Positions 8,568 through 16,023 are shown, counted from the stretch's first letter. The stretch is 64,000 bases of DNA from Rubinisphaera margarita (GCF_022267515.1 NZ_JAKFGB010000014.1:248001-312000), one strand, 5' to 3'. A program made the numbers and translations. The notes: generated by a model from the sequence alone, not told the origin.

Positions 8568-9044
8568 ATGATTAGAACTACTTGCTTTGCTGTCGCTACT
8601 GTTATTGGACTCGCATTCTCGGCTCAGGCTGCTGAGAAAACGATCGTCGAAACCGCCGTCGGAGCCGGTGATTTCAACACACTCGTCGCCGCCGTCAAAG
8701 CCGCCGGGCTGGTTGATACCCTGCAGGGTGAAGGCCCTTACACCGTGTTCGCTCCGACTGACGAAGCCTTCAATAAGCTGCCGAAGGGAACCGTGGAATC
8801 GCTTCTGAAGCCCGAAAACAAGGACAAGCTGACGTCTATCCTGCTCTACCACGTGGTCCCCGGCAAAGTCATGGCCGCCGACGTGGTGAAACTGCACGAA
8901 GCCGAAACGGCCCAGGGAACTAAAGTCTCGATTAAGACCAAGGGCAAGAAGGTCATGGTCGACAACGCCAAAGTGGTGAAGACCGACATCAAGTGCTCAA
9001 ACGGTGTGATTCACGTGATCGACACCGTCATCATGCCAGAATAA
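8568..9044 (+). CDS. secreted fasciclin (FAS1) domain protein
   Basis: A 158-residue protein: a signal peptide (residues 1-21, MIRTTCFAVATVIGLAFSAQA) plus one FAS1 domain. The two conserved FAS1 boxes are clear: H1-like GPYTVFAPTDEAFNKLP (about residues 63-79) and the H2-like C-terminus CSNGVIHVIDTVIMPE. The LTSILLYHVVPGKVMAADV segment between them carries the conserved YH motif. FAS1 domains mediate adhesion or binding outside the cell; the partner here is unknown. The ATG at 8568 begins the signal peptide and has GAAAGGAA about 10 nt upstream; the open frame extends upstream but that part is not protein-like. It is monocistronic, with terminators on both sides. Confidence 0.92.
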   Translation: MIRTTCFAVATVIGLAFSAQAAEKTIVETAVGAGDFNTLVAAVKAAGLVDTLQGEGPYTVFAPTDEAFNKLPKGTVESLLKPENKDKLTSILLYHVVPGKVMAADVVKLHEAETAQGTKVSIKTKGKKVMVDNAKVVKTDIKCSNGVIHVIDTVIMPE

Positions 9045-9072
9045 TCGCTGGGTGACTGCTTAAGTAAACTAG

Positions 9073-9106
9073 ACGATCCTCAATAAATTTGTTGAGGATC
9101 GTTTTT
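9073..9106 (+). terminator. terminator after the fasciclin gene
   Basis: ACGATCCTCAA pairs with TTGAGGATCG around a short AT-rich loop, followed directly by TTTTT. Textbook Rho-independent form, 28 bp after the stop. Confidence 0.88.
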
Positions 9107-9572
9107 GTGTATTTAGGGCTAAGAAGTGGCCGTGTTTCGCGAATAGAAACCGGTTCATCGATGGGCGTCGAGTTCGGGAAATGGCCGTTGGTCGGCCATG
9201 CTCAAAGAGATTGTAGACCCGAGACGCACCTTTCCAACTTGTGCGGTCGAATTTCAGCCCACAGAAGCAAAGCGCGGCAGTCACGACATCGGAGACGTGA
9301 GGGAGGAACATAGACGGCTGTGCGCAGTGGCGAATCTTCACATCCGGTCGATGCAAAATTTCCGATCGCCCCGAGTATGGTCCTGTTCGCAAGAGCGAGC
9401 CGCGATCCAGAGGCGGCTGCGACTGTACGAGAATGCTCAGCCATTCGTGGATCCTCCGCCGACGAGCTCCCAATAAAGTTCATCCGGGGCCCGGCCCGTG
9501 TCCCCTTCGCGGCGTTCTTTTCGTTTCCAAGTGTGAACACACAACGCTTCACACCGAACTTTGGAGATGATC
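9107..9572. other. gene-less region
   Basis: About 465 bp. Two overlapping minus-strand frames (about 116 and 134 codons) cover it, but both have Arg/Ser-rich, domain-free products and overlap each other, so neither is called. No strong hairpin was seen. The last bases hold the GGAG ribosome-binding site of the next gene. Confidence 0.5.
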
Positions 9573-9929
9573 ATGAAAACGCTCATTCACGCCGCTCTGA
9601 TCACCGTCGCCTTCTTCGCCACATTCGCTGTTCAGCCCGCCGACTGCCTGGCGAAATCGCCGGCCGACAAGATGATGACCTTCGACGAAGCCGCCATCCT
9701 CGTTCTCGAATGGCAGCTGAACGAAGACGAAATCTTCGACATGTACCTGGCCGGTCTGATCGACGAACCGACCGCCATGATCCTGATGGACCTCGATGAC
9801 TTCGAGCAGACCTCGAAAGTCTCCGGCATGGACCTCGGCAGCGGACGCATCAAAGGTGTCTCCGGCCTCGACCTTGGCAGCGGACGTTTTCAGGAACTCT
9901 CGGGAACCGATCTTGGCAGCGGACGATAG
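9573..9929 (+). CDS. small secreted protein with a C-terminal DLGSGR repeat tail
   Basis: A 118-residue protein of unknown function. Residues 1-25 are a signal peptide (MKTLIHAALITVAFFATFAV...). The mid-part is acidic and helical (FDEAAILVLEWQLNEDEIF, then IDEPTAMILMDLDDFEQ). The tail carries three near-perfect 12-13-residue repeats ending in DLGSGR (GMDLGSGRIKGVS, GLDLGSGRFQELS, GTDLGSGR), the last at the very C-terminus. The ATG at 9573 has GGAG 6 nt upstream and was preferred over a TTG and an ATG just before it. It is followed after about 80 bp by the TIGR03009-like gene. The tail could be a sorting, binding or cross-linking motif; this is inference. I know no named family for it. Confidence 0.72.
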   Translation: MKTLIHAALITVAFFATFAVQPADCLAKSPADKMMTFDEAAILVLEWQLNEDEIFDMYLAGLIDEPTAMILMDLDDFEQTSKVSGMDLGSGRIKGVSGLDLGSGRFQELSGTDLGSGR

Positions 9930-10007
9930 ATCGAACTGATATTGACGATCAGCTGCCCCACGGAGACGATTCACCAGAAGTTCTTGTCTCTGAAACTGGA
10001 AGGTTCG

Positions 10008-10835
10008 ATGGGAATACTTTTCATAACAATCGGTGTCCTATCCGCCATCATTGGCCATTCCGTTCATCACGATTCTGAAAATGTCGGGAGCGTCATCGAA
10101 CGATGGAAGAAGAGGACCGAGATCACCGACAGCGTCCTCGTACACTTCACGTTCTACCGGTATGATCATGTTTTCAATACATGGTCGACAGGGACAGGCG
10201 AAATGCACTGGCGATCCCCGACCGAGGCACGATTGCTCGAAGTCGGCGACGTGAGCAGAGTCGGTGACACGATTACTCGCGTCGGGCAAGAATACGGGAT
10301 GGAGCTTTCCGCTAATAATGAGTGGATCTGGAAGAACGGGAAGTTGACCGTTCTCGACTGTGAAAGAAAAGAATTCCAGACGTGTATCGTAGCGGAACTC
10401 AATATCCTGGCTCAGTTCCTGCCATCGTCGCCTGCTGAGTGGATGCCATTCCTGCCCGGCATGCCCGAAAGAAGCAGTTTCGACGAATGGCGTTTTGAGC
10501 TTCAGGAAGAACGAAACGACTCCTATCTGGTGGAAGCGTGGCCACTTTCGGAAGAACTGAAGAAGAAATTTCAAAGCTGTGAATTACTTATTCGGCGAGC
10601 CGATTTTCAGCTGATGGCCGTGAAAAACAGAATACGGGGCGGACACAGAGAGATCGTTTACGTCTTCCATCAAGTCGACTTCACTCGCGAACCGCTCATA
10701 ACTCCGCAATTAGACTGCTACCGGAATCAGGTTCAACGGAACCCGATTAAGCCTGAGGACGGAACCAGGCTCACCGAAAAGTTTCTCGTTTCTCTTGGTC
10801 TACGAGCACTCTTCACGCTGGTTTCGATGCCGTGA
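10008..10835 (+). CDS. TIGR03009-like planctomycete protein
   Basis: A 275-residue protein with an N-terminal hydrophobic segment (MGILFITIGVLSAIIGH, signal peptide or anchor). It is followed by VIERWKKRTEITDSVLVHFTFYRYD-type sequence and beta-rich segments (TGTGEMHWRSPTEARL, EWIWKNGKLTVLD, IVYVFHQVDFTREP). The layout, a helix followed by an outer-membrane-carrier-like (LolA-like) half-barrel reporting a cumulative test condition, resembles the planctomycete family TIGR03009; I judged this by eye. The ATG has GGAAGG upstream. Its stop directly abuts the stop of the convergent serine hydrolase with no spacer. Function unknown; lipoprotein or lipid carriage in the periplasm is a guess from the fold. 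Confidence 0.6.
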   Translation: MGILFITIGVLSAIIGHSVHHDSENVGSVIERWKKRTEITDSVLVHFTFYRYDHVFNTWSTGTGEMHWRSPTEARLLEVGDVSRVGDTITRVGQEYGMELSANNEWIWKNGKLTVLDCERKEFQTCIVAELNILAQFLPSSPAEWMPFLPGMPERSSFDEWRFELQEERNDSYLVEAWPLSEELKKKFQSCELLIRRADFQLMAVKNRIRGGHREIVYVFHQVDFTREPLITPQLDCYRNQVQRNPIKPEDGTRLTEKFLVSLGLRALFTLVSMP

Positions 10836-12026
10836 TTACACCTCCGGCCAACGTTTCACGGCCCGCCGAATCTTCCACCCGAGTCGATCGAGATCAGAGG
10901 TAAACTCTGGTTCGTGGCTGCGGGTGTTGACGAGGATTGCCCAGCAGAAGCGATCAGACGTGCGGACGAGGATGCCTGCTCCGCCGTTGAAGCTGCCGAT
11001 GTGCCACCAGTTGCCGGCTTCATTGACGTTCCAGCCTTTTGCATAGCTCGGCTCCACTTCGGAAGGAGTCGTCATTGTCGCGATGGAGTTCGCGGTGAGC
11101 AGGTCCTTCGGCTCGTCGAAACCGTCGACATGCAGCATGAGTCGCACCAGCTGACTCGGCGAAGCAATCCAGCCGCCATGGGCATCCATGCGAGTCACGT
11201 GCATCAGCCGGGCATATGGGCTTTCTTTCTGCCCTTTCTGCCCGTAGTAGCAAACTTCCTCCGGTTTGCGTTCTGCCTTTCTCCGGCCGCCGAGTGTCAT
11301 CTGCTCCACGCCGGCCGGCTGCAGCAGATGCTTGCGGACGGCTTGTTCGTAAGAAATCGTCGTGACCGCCTCGATCACGCGGCCGAGTACGCAGTAGCCG
11401 AAGTTCGAATAGCGAAACGTGGTGCCCGGTTCATCGAGCAGCGGAAACGTCTCGAGCGTGTAGCGAATCAATTCGCGATGATCGAGATGCAGCGCCTCCC
11501 AGGTAAACATCGGATCGTGCACCTTGTTTCCCCAACCGCCCGAGGTGTGCTCCAGCAGATGCTGAATCTGTATCGCTTGAATCTGCGTCCGCTTCTCGTC
11601 CGGCAACTCCAGTTCGTCCAGCAGCGAGGCGAGCAGCCGCTCTTCGGCAAACGGACGGTCGGTCAACTGCAGTTGTCCGTCTTCGATTAGTCGAAAGATC
11701 ATCATCGACGTGATCGGCTTCGAGACACTGGCAATCCGAAACTGATGCCGCGGCTCCACCGGAATCTCCGCATCACGATCCGCCCACCCAAACCCGGCCG
11801 CCAATTGAAGCCTGCCGTACCGAGCCATCGCCACCGACACCCCCGGCACTTCGTAAGCGTCCATGAACTCGGCGACGTGCTTCTCGATAGCGGCCCGTTC
11901 GGCTTCACGGAAACGTTCCAGAGACAGACGGTCTTCCGCGTTCGCGACCTGCACCAGTGTCGCTGCCTGCCCCAGCCCCATTCCAAGAAGCTGAAGAAAT
12001 GACCGCCGCCCGATCCCATTACTCAT
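10836..12026 (-). CDS. serine hydrolase, beta-lactamase/class C-like
   Basis: A 396-residue penicillin-binding-protein-like serine hydrolase. The N-terminus has a twin-arginine-like export signal (GRRSFLQLLGMGLGQ, cleavage near ANA). Catalytic motifs are all present: SxxK in RIASVSKPITS, YxN in TTFRYSNFGYCVLG, and HxG in WWHIGSFNGGAG. Length and motif spacing fit the class C beta-lactamase / esterase EstB / DD-peptidase superfamily (Pfam Beta-lactamase). Substrate unknown; most such paralogues are not true beta-lactamases. The ATG is preceded by GGGAGG and overlaps the stop of the upstream DUF1569 gene by 4 bp (ATGA), so the two are translationally coupled. Confidence 0.9.
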   Translation of the reverse strand: MSNGIGRRSFLQLLGMGLGQAATLVQVANAEDRLSLERFREAERAAIEKHVAEFMDAYEVPGVSVAMARYGRLQLAAGFGWADRDAEIPVEPRHQFRIASVSKPITSMMIFRLIEDGQLQLTDRPFAEERLLASLLDELELPDEKRTQIQAIQIQHLLEHTSGGWGNKVHDPMFTWEALHLDHRELIRYTLETFPLLDEPGTTFRYSNFGYCVLGRVIEAVTTISYEQAVRKHLLQPAGVEQMTLGGRRKAERKPEEVCYYGQKGQKESPYARLMHVTRMDAHGGWIASPSQLVRLMLHVDGFDEPKDLLTANSIATMTTPSEVEPSYAKGWNVNEAGNWWHIGSFNGGAGILVRTSDRFCWAILVNTRSHEPEFTSDLDRLGWKIRRAVKRWPEV

Positions 12027-12499
12027 GAAGCCTCCCTGGGAATCAGTAACCGCAGGTGATGAGCGAAGTGCACGAACTGCAATCGTTCCGCCGTCTCGTA
12101 GTCCATCTTGCCGAACAACGGCGACGGACAAATTTCTCCCGAGTAGTTCCGAAAGCGGGTGATGGTCCCGAGCAGTTGCTCAACCGCCGCGGCATCCTCC
12201 GCTTCGTCGGCGCGATGGACCGAACCGGGAAACGTCGGCGTGCCGGGGCGAAAGCCTTCCTTCAACGAACGGCGGAGCATCGACTTCCCCATCGTCGCCC
12301 GCACCATGCCCATCATCGCTCCGACAGGCCACGGATTTTTCGGGAATCCATCCATCGGATACGTGAGCCAGTCGTTCAGATGCAGAGCCACCTGCGACAG
12401 GTTCCATTTGCCGAGCTGTTCATAGCCAGCCGTCAACTCCCGTAAATCGGCTTCGATGCTGTCCCAGTCGTTGAAATTCAATGTCCGTGGCGCTGACAT
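12023..12499 (-). CDS. DUF1569 (DinB-like) protein
   Basis: A 158-residue protein of the DUF1569 family, DinB/YfiT-like four-helix bundles common in planctomycetes. Diagnostic segments are the helical start LNFNDWDSIEADLREL, GKWNLSQVALHLNDWLTYPMDGFP (the conserved QxxxHL motif), FRPGTPTFPGSVHRADE, and the C-terminal LQFVHFAHHLRLLIP with its His-x-x-His. The His positions resemble the metal site of DinB-like enzymes. The ATG at 12499 has GGAG upstream. The reading frame continues far upstream antisense to the DUF1501 gene, but that part is an antisense artefact. Overlap with the serine hydrolase start implies coupled expression; a functional link is not known. Confidence 0.85.
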   Translation of the reverse strand: MSAPRTLNFNDWDSIEADLRELTAGYEQLGKWNLSQVALHLNDWLTYPMDGFPKNPWPVGAMMGMVRATMGKSMLRRSLKEGFRPGTPTFPGSVHRADEAEDAAAVEQLLGTITRFRNYSGEICPSPLFGKMDYETAERLQFVHFAHHLRLLIPREAS

Positions 12500-12790
12500 A
12501 ACGATCTCCACTGCAGATGGTCCGGGTGTCGTTCGAGGAATGCTTGTCGAGGCGGCGATGCCTGTCGAATCTGCATGATAACGGCTGCAAATTGGGGTTG
12601 GGAATGTGGATGTCAATCCCTGCCTGCCGATACAAGACTTGGAGGAGAACTCTGGACGTGGCTCCTGGCATTTGGTTACACTCAAATCTGCCGGACGCCG
12701 ACCGCGTTCTGCTCCCACCCTTTCAACATCTGTTGATCGCTGAGCCTCGCCGCGGTCTCCTCCGGAATCGAACCTCCTGGAGACCCTACC

Positions 12791-14236
12791 ATGCCCGCCT
12801 CCAATCGTCGAAATGCAGCCGCATTTTCCGCTCAGGCCTCGCCCCGGCCGTCTACCATCAGCCAGCTGTTTACGCCGCAGCCCGCTCCCATTGAAGTCGG
12901 TTCCGGTCGCCGCTGGTTTCTGCAGATGGGGATGAGTGCCCTCGCCGGCCTCGGCTCCCTCTCGAACCCGCTGCTCGCTGCCCCGCCTGTCAGCCGCACG
13001 CCGAAAGCGAAGTCGGTCATTCTGATCTGGCTGTCCGGCGGCCCGAGTCAACTCGAAACCTGGGACCCGAAGCCGATGGCTCCGGCCGAAATTCGCGGTC
13101 CGCTCGGAACCATTTCGACCGCAGTGCCCGGCATCGAGATTTGCGATCAACTTCCATTGCAGGCGGCGATGATGAACGAGTTCGCGATCATCCGTTCGAT
13201 GGATGCCACCGCGAGCAATCACACGCCGACCACCTTTCAGGCGGCGAATCCGAAGTCGCGGCGGGTCGGTGAGATCAGTGAGAAGAATGGGGGCGGCTAT
13301 CCGTCGATGGGCTCCGTCGCGGCGAAATTCCGCGGTCCCAATCACCCCGGCGTCCCCGCCTTCGTCGCCCTGGCCGACAGTCTGAAGGCCGACGTCTACG
13401 GAGCCGGTCAGCTCGGTCACAACTACGAACCGCTGGATGGCATGTCGGCTGCCGGCAAGTTCGAGCCGCTCCCGGGATTCGCCGGAGCTCGCCTGAAAGA
13501 TCGCAACGACCTGCGTACCGAACTCGACCGCTTCCGTCAGCACGTTGATGTGAATCCGTCGCTGGCCCTGCAGGATCGCTACACCCGCGAAGCCTACGAA
13601 ATGGTCTCCTCCGGCCGCGTCGCTCAGGCTTTCGATCTCAACAATGAGCCGCAGGACGTTCGCGATCGCTACGGCAACCATTCGTTCGGCCGCAAAGCCC
13701 TGCTGGCCCGTCGGCTGGTCGAAGCCGGGGTGACGTTCATCACCCTCAGCGATGCCTGGGGCCACTGGGATCATCACGGCGACAACGTCCGCTGGGGCGG
13801 CATTGAGAAAGGCTTGAAGCCGATGCTCCCCGGCTTCGACTTCGGCGTGACCAATCTCGTGCAGGACCTGAAAGATCGTGGCCTGCTCGACTCGACGCTG
13901 GTGCTCGTCCTCGGCGAATTCGGCCGCGGCCCGGTCATCAACAAAGAAGCCGGCCGCGACCACTGGACCCCAGTCATGTCGATGCTCCTCGCTGGAGCCG
14001 GCATCCCGGGCGGACAGGTCATTGGCGCCACCGACAGCCGAGCCGGCGGCATCGTCTCCGGCAGACTCGGCCCCGGCGAATTCGGCCGCTACTGTGTTCC
14101 ACAAACTCGGCATCGATCCCAACAGCCACTGGATCAACCCCAGTGGACGCCCCATCCCCCTGGTCGAAGGCGAAGCCAAACCAATCCCGGAACTCTGCTG
14201 ACAAATGGGATGGCCCGGATGTTCACTTCCGGGTGA
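12791..14236 (+). CDS. DUF1501 family protein, frameshifted near the 3' end
   Basis: A planctomycete DUF1501 protein (sulfatase/alkaline-phosphatase-like fold). An N-terminal twin-arginine-like signal (GSGRRWFLQMGMSALAGLGS) precedes family blocks KSVILIWLSGGPSQLETWDP, NEFAIIRSMDATASNHTP, TLSDAWGHWDHHGDN and VLVLGEFGRGPVINKEAGRDHW. At about residue 431 (GPGEF, 14078-14083) the frame leaves the family: the expected AATVFHKLGIDPNSHWI and PIPELC are encoded in the +1 frame, ending at TGA 14199-14201. Removing one G of the GG at 14084-14085 restores the full-length protein. As read, a 50-residue unrelated Gln/Pro/Arg tail runs to 14236. This may be a true frameshift or a sequencing error. No DUF1549/DUF1553 cytochrome partner lies beside it, which is unusual. 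Confidence 0.85.
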   Translation: MPASNRRNAAAFSAQASPRPSTISQLFTPQPAPIEVGSGRRWFLQMGMSALAGLGSLSNPLLAAPPVSRTPKAKSVILIWLSGGPSQLETWDPKPMAPAEIRGPLGTISTAVPGIEICDQLPLQAAMMNEFAIIRSMDATASNHTPTTFQAANPKSRRVGEISEKNGGGYPSMGSVAAKFRGPNHPGVPAFVALADSLKADVYGAGQLGHNYEPLDGMSAAGKFEPLPGFAGARLKDRNDLRTELDRFRQHVDVNPSLALQDRYTREAYEMVSSGRVAQAFDLNNEPQDVRDRYGNHSFGRKALLARRLVEAGVTFITLSDAWGHWDHHGDNVRWGGIEKGLKPMLPGFDFGVTNLVQDLKDRGLLDSTLVLVLGEFGRGPVINKEAGRDHWTPVMSMLLAGAGIPGGQVIGATDSRAGGIVSGRLGPGEFGRYCVPQTRHRSQQPLDQPQWTPHPPGRRRSQTNPGTLLTNGMARMFTSG

Positions 14237-14316
14237 CGAAGTCACAAGCAGCCGGGCGTTGGCAATGAAATGACAGTGATCGCAGCCGGTCTCACTCAGT
14301 ATTGCCCGGGCCAGAG

Positions 14317-14331
14317 ACTTGAACGGCCCAT
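14317..14331. repeat. 15-bp repeat, copy 1, beside the cassette block
   Basis: ACTTGAACGGCCCAT occurs here and at 15883-15897 in the same orientation, with looser similarity continuing beyond it (both copies go on to a TATTGCT motif). The two copies bracket the cassette block. Confidence 0.6.
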
Positions 14332-14353
14332 GGGCTGCTGCTTATTGCTGCGC

Positions 14354-14377
14354 AGCCGGGAGATCAACCTCCCGGCT
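14354..14377 (-). terminator. hairpin downstream of the cassette block
   Basis: AGCCGGGAG pairs perfectly with CTCCCGGCT around a 6-nt loop. It lies downstream of the minus-strand cassettes and could end their transcript, but no T-run follows, so it may be only a structural repeat. Confidence 0.4.
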
Positions 14378-14416
14378 CTCCTGCGAGTATGCAGAACAAG
14401 TGGGGCTACTTCAGTC

Positions 14417-14505
14417 GGATAACGCCTACCATCAGCCGGTTGTGGCCGTTGATGATCCATGTGATTGTGTGCCGAACACAACGCGGCTGCATGGTTTGGT
14501 TATAC
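14417..14505 (-). repeat. attC-like recombination site 1 (after the HEPN-like gene)
   Basis: Read on the minus strand, it begins GTATAAC, overlapping the stop codon of the HEPN-like gene, and ends GGCGTTATCC (core G/TTATCC). The inner arms CAGCCGCGTTGTG and, on the other side, the complement of CAGCCGGTTGTG pair fully except for one unpaired C in the left arm. An extra base in the left arm relative to the right is the polarity mark of attC sites and agrees with the minus-strand gene direction. The 89-bp length equals that of site 2, while the central sequence is unrelated. Confidence 0.7.
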
Positions 14506-15270
14506 GAATGGTCGACCGGTTGCAATGTCAAGAAGATCATGGGCATATGCCAACGCTTGGGTCGCGTCTGGCATACGATTCGTTGCGTGTGCCGAATCGT
14601 TCCGTCTGCGGAGCAATTGACGCAATTCGTCTCGCAATCGCTCTCCGAAAATATTCGCGTGGTAGCAGGTATCGATCACAGTACGCTCTGAAGGCTTACC
14701 AGTCAGAAAATCATCGTAGTCCTGAATTGGGGCATAGACTGGGGTGCCGTTTCGGCGAACATATTCAGTAGTCAACGAACCGTTGAAGGCACTCAACTGG
14801 GTGTCGAAAACCCATTGACGAATGTAGTCGTATATTCCATTCCATGTCATGACCATGCAAGCACGAAATGCGGATGCGCGGAACGCGGACACGGCCTCTT
14901 CAATCAATGTAGATTGTGTTGCGTTGAGTGGTAATCGGCTGGCGAGGTCGGCAAACTCATCTGCAACTTGCACATTTGTGGTTCGGACAATGGAGAGGCC
15001 AGTGACCTCGTCGTACGCCGTGGCGCTGATTGCGCCTAAGTATGCTTGAATTTGTGCAACCGCTGTTCCGTTTGGGCGATTATTGAGCGTGGGAATCGAG
15101 GCGATTGCAGCGAGTGGGCCGGACGCAATATGGGTTCGTGAAAGTCCGAGAGACTCCGTCAATCTTCGCAGCTCGCGGATGTTTCGGAAGATCGTGTCAG
15201 GGGCGGTGACTTGCGGGTTACTAAGTACACACAAAGCCTGCCCGAGGTCAACTAAGTCTGTGGCGGGCAC
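14500..15270 (-). CDS. HEPN-like domain protein (cassette gene)
   Basis: A 256-residue soluble, largely helical protein. The C-terminal part holds LRQLLRRRNDSAHATNRM, a classic HEPN motif (R-N-x-x-x-H) on a helix, after FRACMVMTWNGIYDYIRQWV, a helix with the aromatic/Trp pattern seen before HEPN motifs in Abi- and RloC-like proteins. HEPN proteins are mostly metal-independent RNases acting in toxin-antitoxin, abortive infection or RNA processing. The N-terminal 130 residues are helical with no domain I recognise. The GTG start has AGGAG 6 nt upstream. It lies between two attC-like sites, so it is a gene cassette, and its own promoter is not evident. RNase activity is inference from one motif. 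Confidence 0.72.
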   Translation of the reverse strand: MPATDLVDLGQALCVLSNPQVTAPDTIFRNIRELRRLTESLGLSRTHIASGPLAAIASIPTLNNRPNGTAVAQIQAYLGAISATAYDEVTGLSIVRTTNVQVADEFADLASRLPLNATQSTLIEEAVSAFRASAFRACMVMTWNGIYDYIRQWVFDTQLSAFNGSLTTEYVRRNGTPVYAPIQDYDDFLTGKPSERTVIDTCYHANIFGERLRDELRQLLRRRNDSAHATNRMPDATQALAYAHDLLDIATGRPFV

Positions 15271-15285
15271 AACTCGCTCCTTTTC

Positions 15286-15374
15286 GCATAACGCCTAGAA
15301 TCACCCGGCGACGACGAGAGATTGTCCATCTGAAAACGCCCGGCTTCGCCGCTCGGGTGCATTTTTTGTTCTAT
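15286..15374 (-). repeat. attC-like recombination site 2 (after the Cas2-like gene)
   Basis: On the minus strand it runs from ATAGAAC to GGCGTTATGC (core G/TTATGC). The left arm CACCCGAGCGGCG pairs with the complement of CACCCGGCGACG, with one extrahelical A in the left arm and one mismatch. The outer cores AAC/GTT also pair, leaving an unpaired spacer and a variable terminal structure, as in attC. It is 89 bp, and its core and flank (G-ATAACGCCTA on the plus strand) match site 1. Confidence 0.72.
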
Positions 15375-15420
15375 CGCTTTGTGATGCGTGCTGGCATTCG
15401 CATCCATTTGGCCGCGGTAC

Positions 15421-15831
15421 TCAACCAGCGGCGTCACGCGCATTGTCCACGAAGGCCCGAAGTGCTTTTTCAGACGATTGCACATTCGTTGGGTTCGCAT
15501 TCAGTGGTAGGTGCGCGCCATCGACCGCCTGCTGACCGAAAAGTAAGGCCGGGTCACTATGATCAACGTAAGCTGTTCCAGAAGCGTCAACGGTGAAGAA
15601 TTTTAAAGTGATATTATTCTTTTGGATGTAAGAACGGAAGAACATCAATGCCGGAACGACATGGTTGAGCCAGTCTTCATGGAGTTCTGTTGTAGCCGGG
15701 TCCGGAACGCCATCATAATGGAACACGCTGCCGCCAAATCGACGCCAATGAAAACGTTCGAGCATGCTGCGGATGTAGGTGCGCTGGTTGTTTTCTATGT
15801 CGGTGACATCGTAGCTGATCGTTACTGGCAT
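15421..15831 (-). CDS. Cas2/VapD-fold-like small protein (cassette gene)
   Basis: A 136-residue protein. Its start, VTISYDVTDIENNQRTYIRSM, then LERFHWRRFGGSVFHYDG, follows the beta-alpha-beta layout of Cas2/VapD-type ferredoxin folds, with an Asp right after strand 1 (SYDVTD) as in Cas2. A second alpha-beta unit (FFRSYIQKNNITLKFFTVDA) follows. The C-terminal 40 residues look disordered. No CRISPR array or other cas gene is nearby, so a CRISPR role is unlikely; VapD-type RNase toxin or an uncharacterised SinR-like role is more plausible. AAGGAAG precedes the ATG by 4 nt. Its 3' side carries an attC-like site, making it the first cassette of the pair. Confidence 0.65.
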   Translation of the reverse strand: MPVTISYDVTDIENNQRTYIRSMLERFHWRRFGGSVFHYDGVPDPATTELHEDWLNHVVPALMFFRSYIQKNNITLKFFTVDASGTAYVDHSDPALLFGQQAVDGAHLPLNANPTNVQSSEKALRAFVDNARDAAG

Positions 15832-15882
15832 GTGTCTTCCTTAAGAAAACTTGGGATTTCACTTGAAGTCGCGTCGGATAGC

Positions 15883-15897
15883 ACTTGAACGGCCCAT
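15883..15897. repeat. 15-bp repeat, copy 2, beside the cassette block
   Basis: Second copy of ACTTGAACGGCCCAT (see 14317-14331), immediately outside the GTCGGATA boundary of the cassette block. Confidence 0.6.
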
Positions 15898-16023
15898 CGC
15901 CGATACCCTATTGCTTGGCAACCGGCCATTCTGCGACCTGTCCCACATCTACGGATTCCCTATCGGAGCCTCCGATTGATCCACGGACGCGGAGCCAGTG
16001 GCACTCCTCGAAAACGGGTGAGT

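Larger units (their letters stand above)
14414..15880 (-). mobile_element. integron-type gene-cassette block (two cassettes, no integrase seen)
   Basis: Two minus-strand genes are each followed by an 89-bp site with attC architecture (14417-14505 and 15286-15374). The block is bounded by an 8-bp direct repeat GTCGGATA (14414-14421 and 15873-15880). Features that fit cassettes: one gene per attC, all in one orientation, no internal promoter evident, ribosome-binding site just inside the cassette start, and composition more AT-rich than the neighbours. No tyrosine recombinase (IntI) or clear attI is in the window, so this is best described as a cluster of attC sites lacking an integrase. The boundary on the 15.88-kb side is uncertain. 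Confidence 0.65.

Noticed and set aside
12023..14245. A 740-codon minus-strand open frame spanning the DUF1501 gene
   Set aside because: Only its last 158 codons are protein-like (DUF1569). The rest is antisense to the strongly conserved DUF1501 sequence and has biased, domain-free composition.
14311..14345. tRNA-like T-arm pattern (GACTTGAACGG) near the cassette block
   Set aside because: The flanking bases do not form a T-stem, acceptor stem or anticodon arm, so no tRNA is called.
15252..15500. An 82-codon minus-strand frame across attC-like site 2
   Set aside because: It overlaps both the Cas2-like gene and the attC-like site and has low-complexity, domain-free translation.
15421..15831. 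Possible CRISPR-Cas locus, because of the Cas2-like fold
   Set aside because: No regularly spaced direct repeats and no other cas gene occur in the window; attC-like sites explain the context better.
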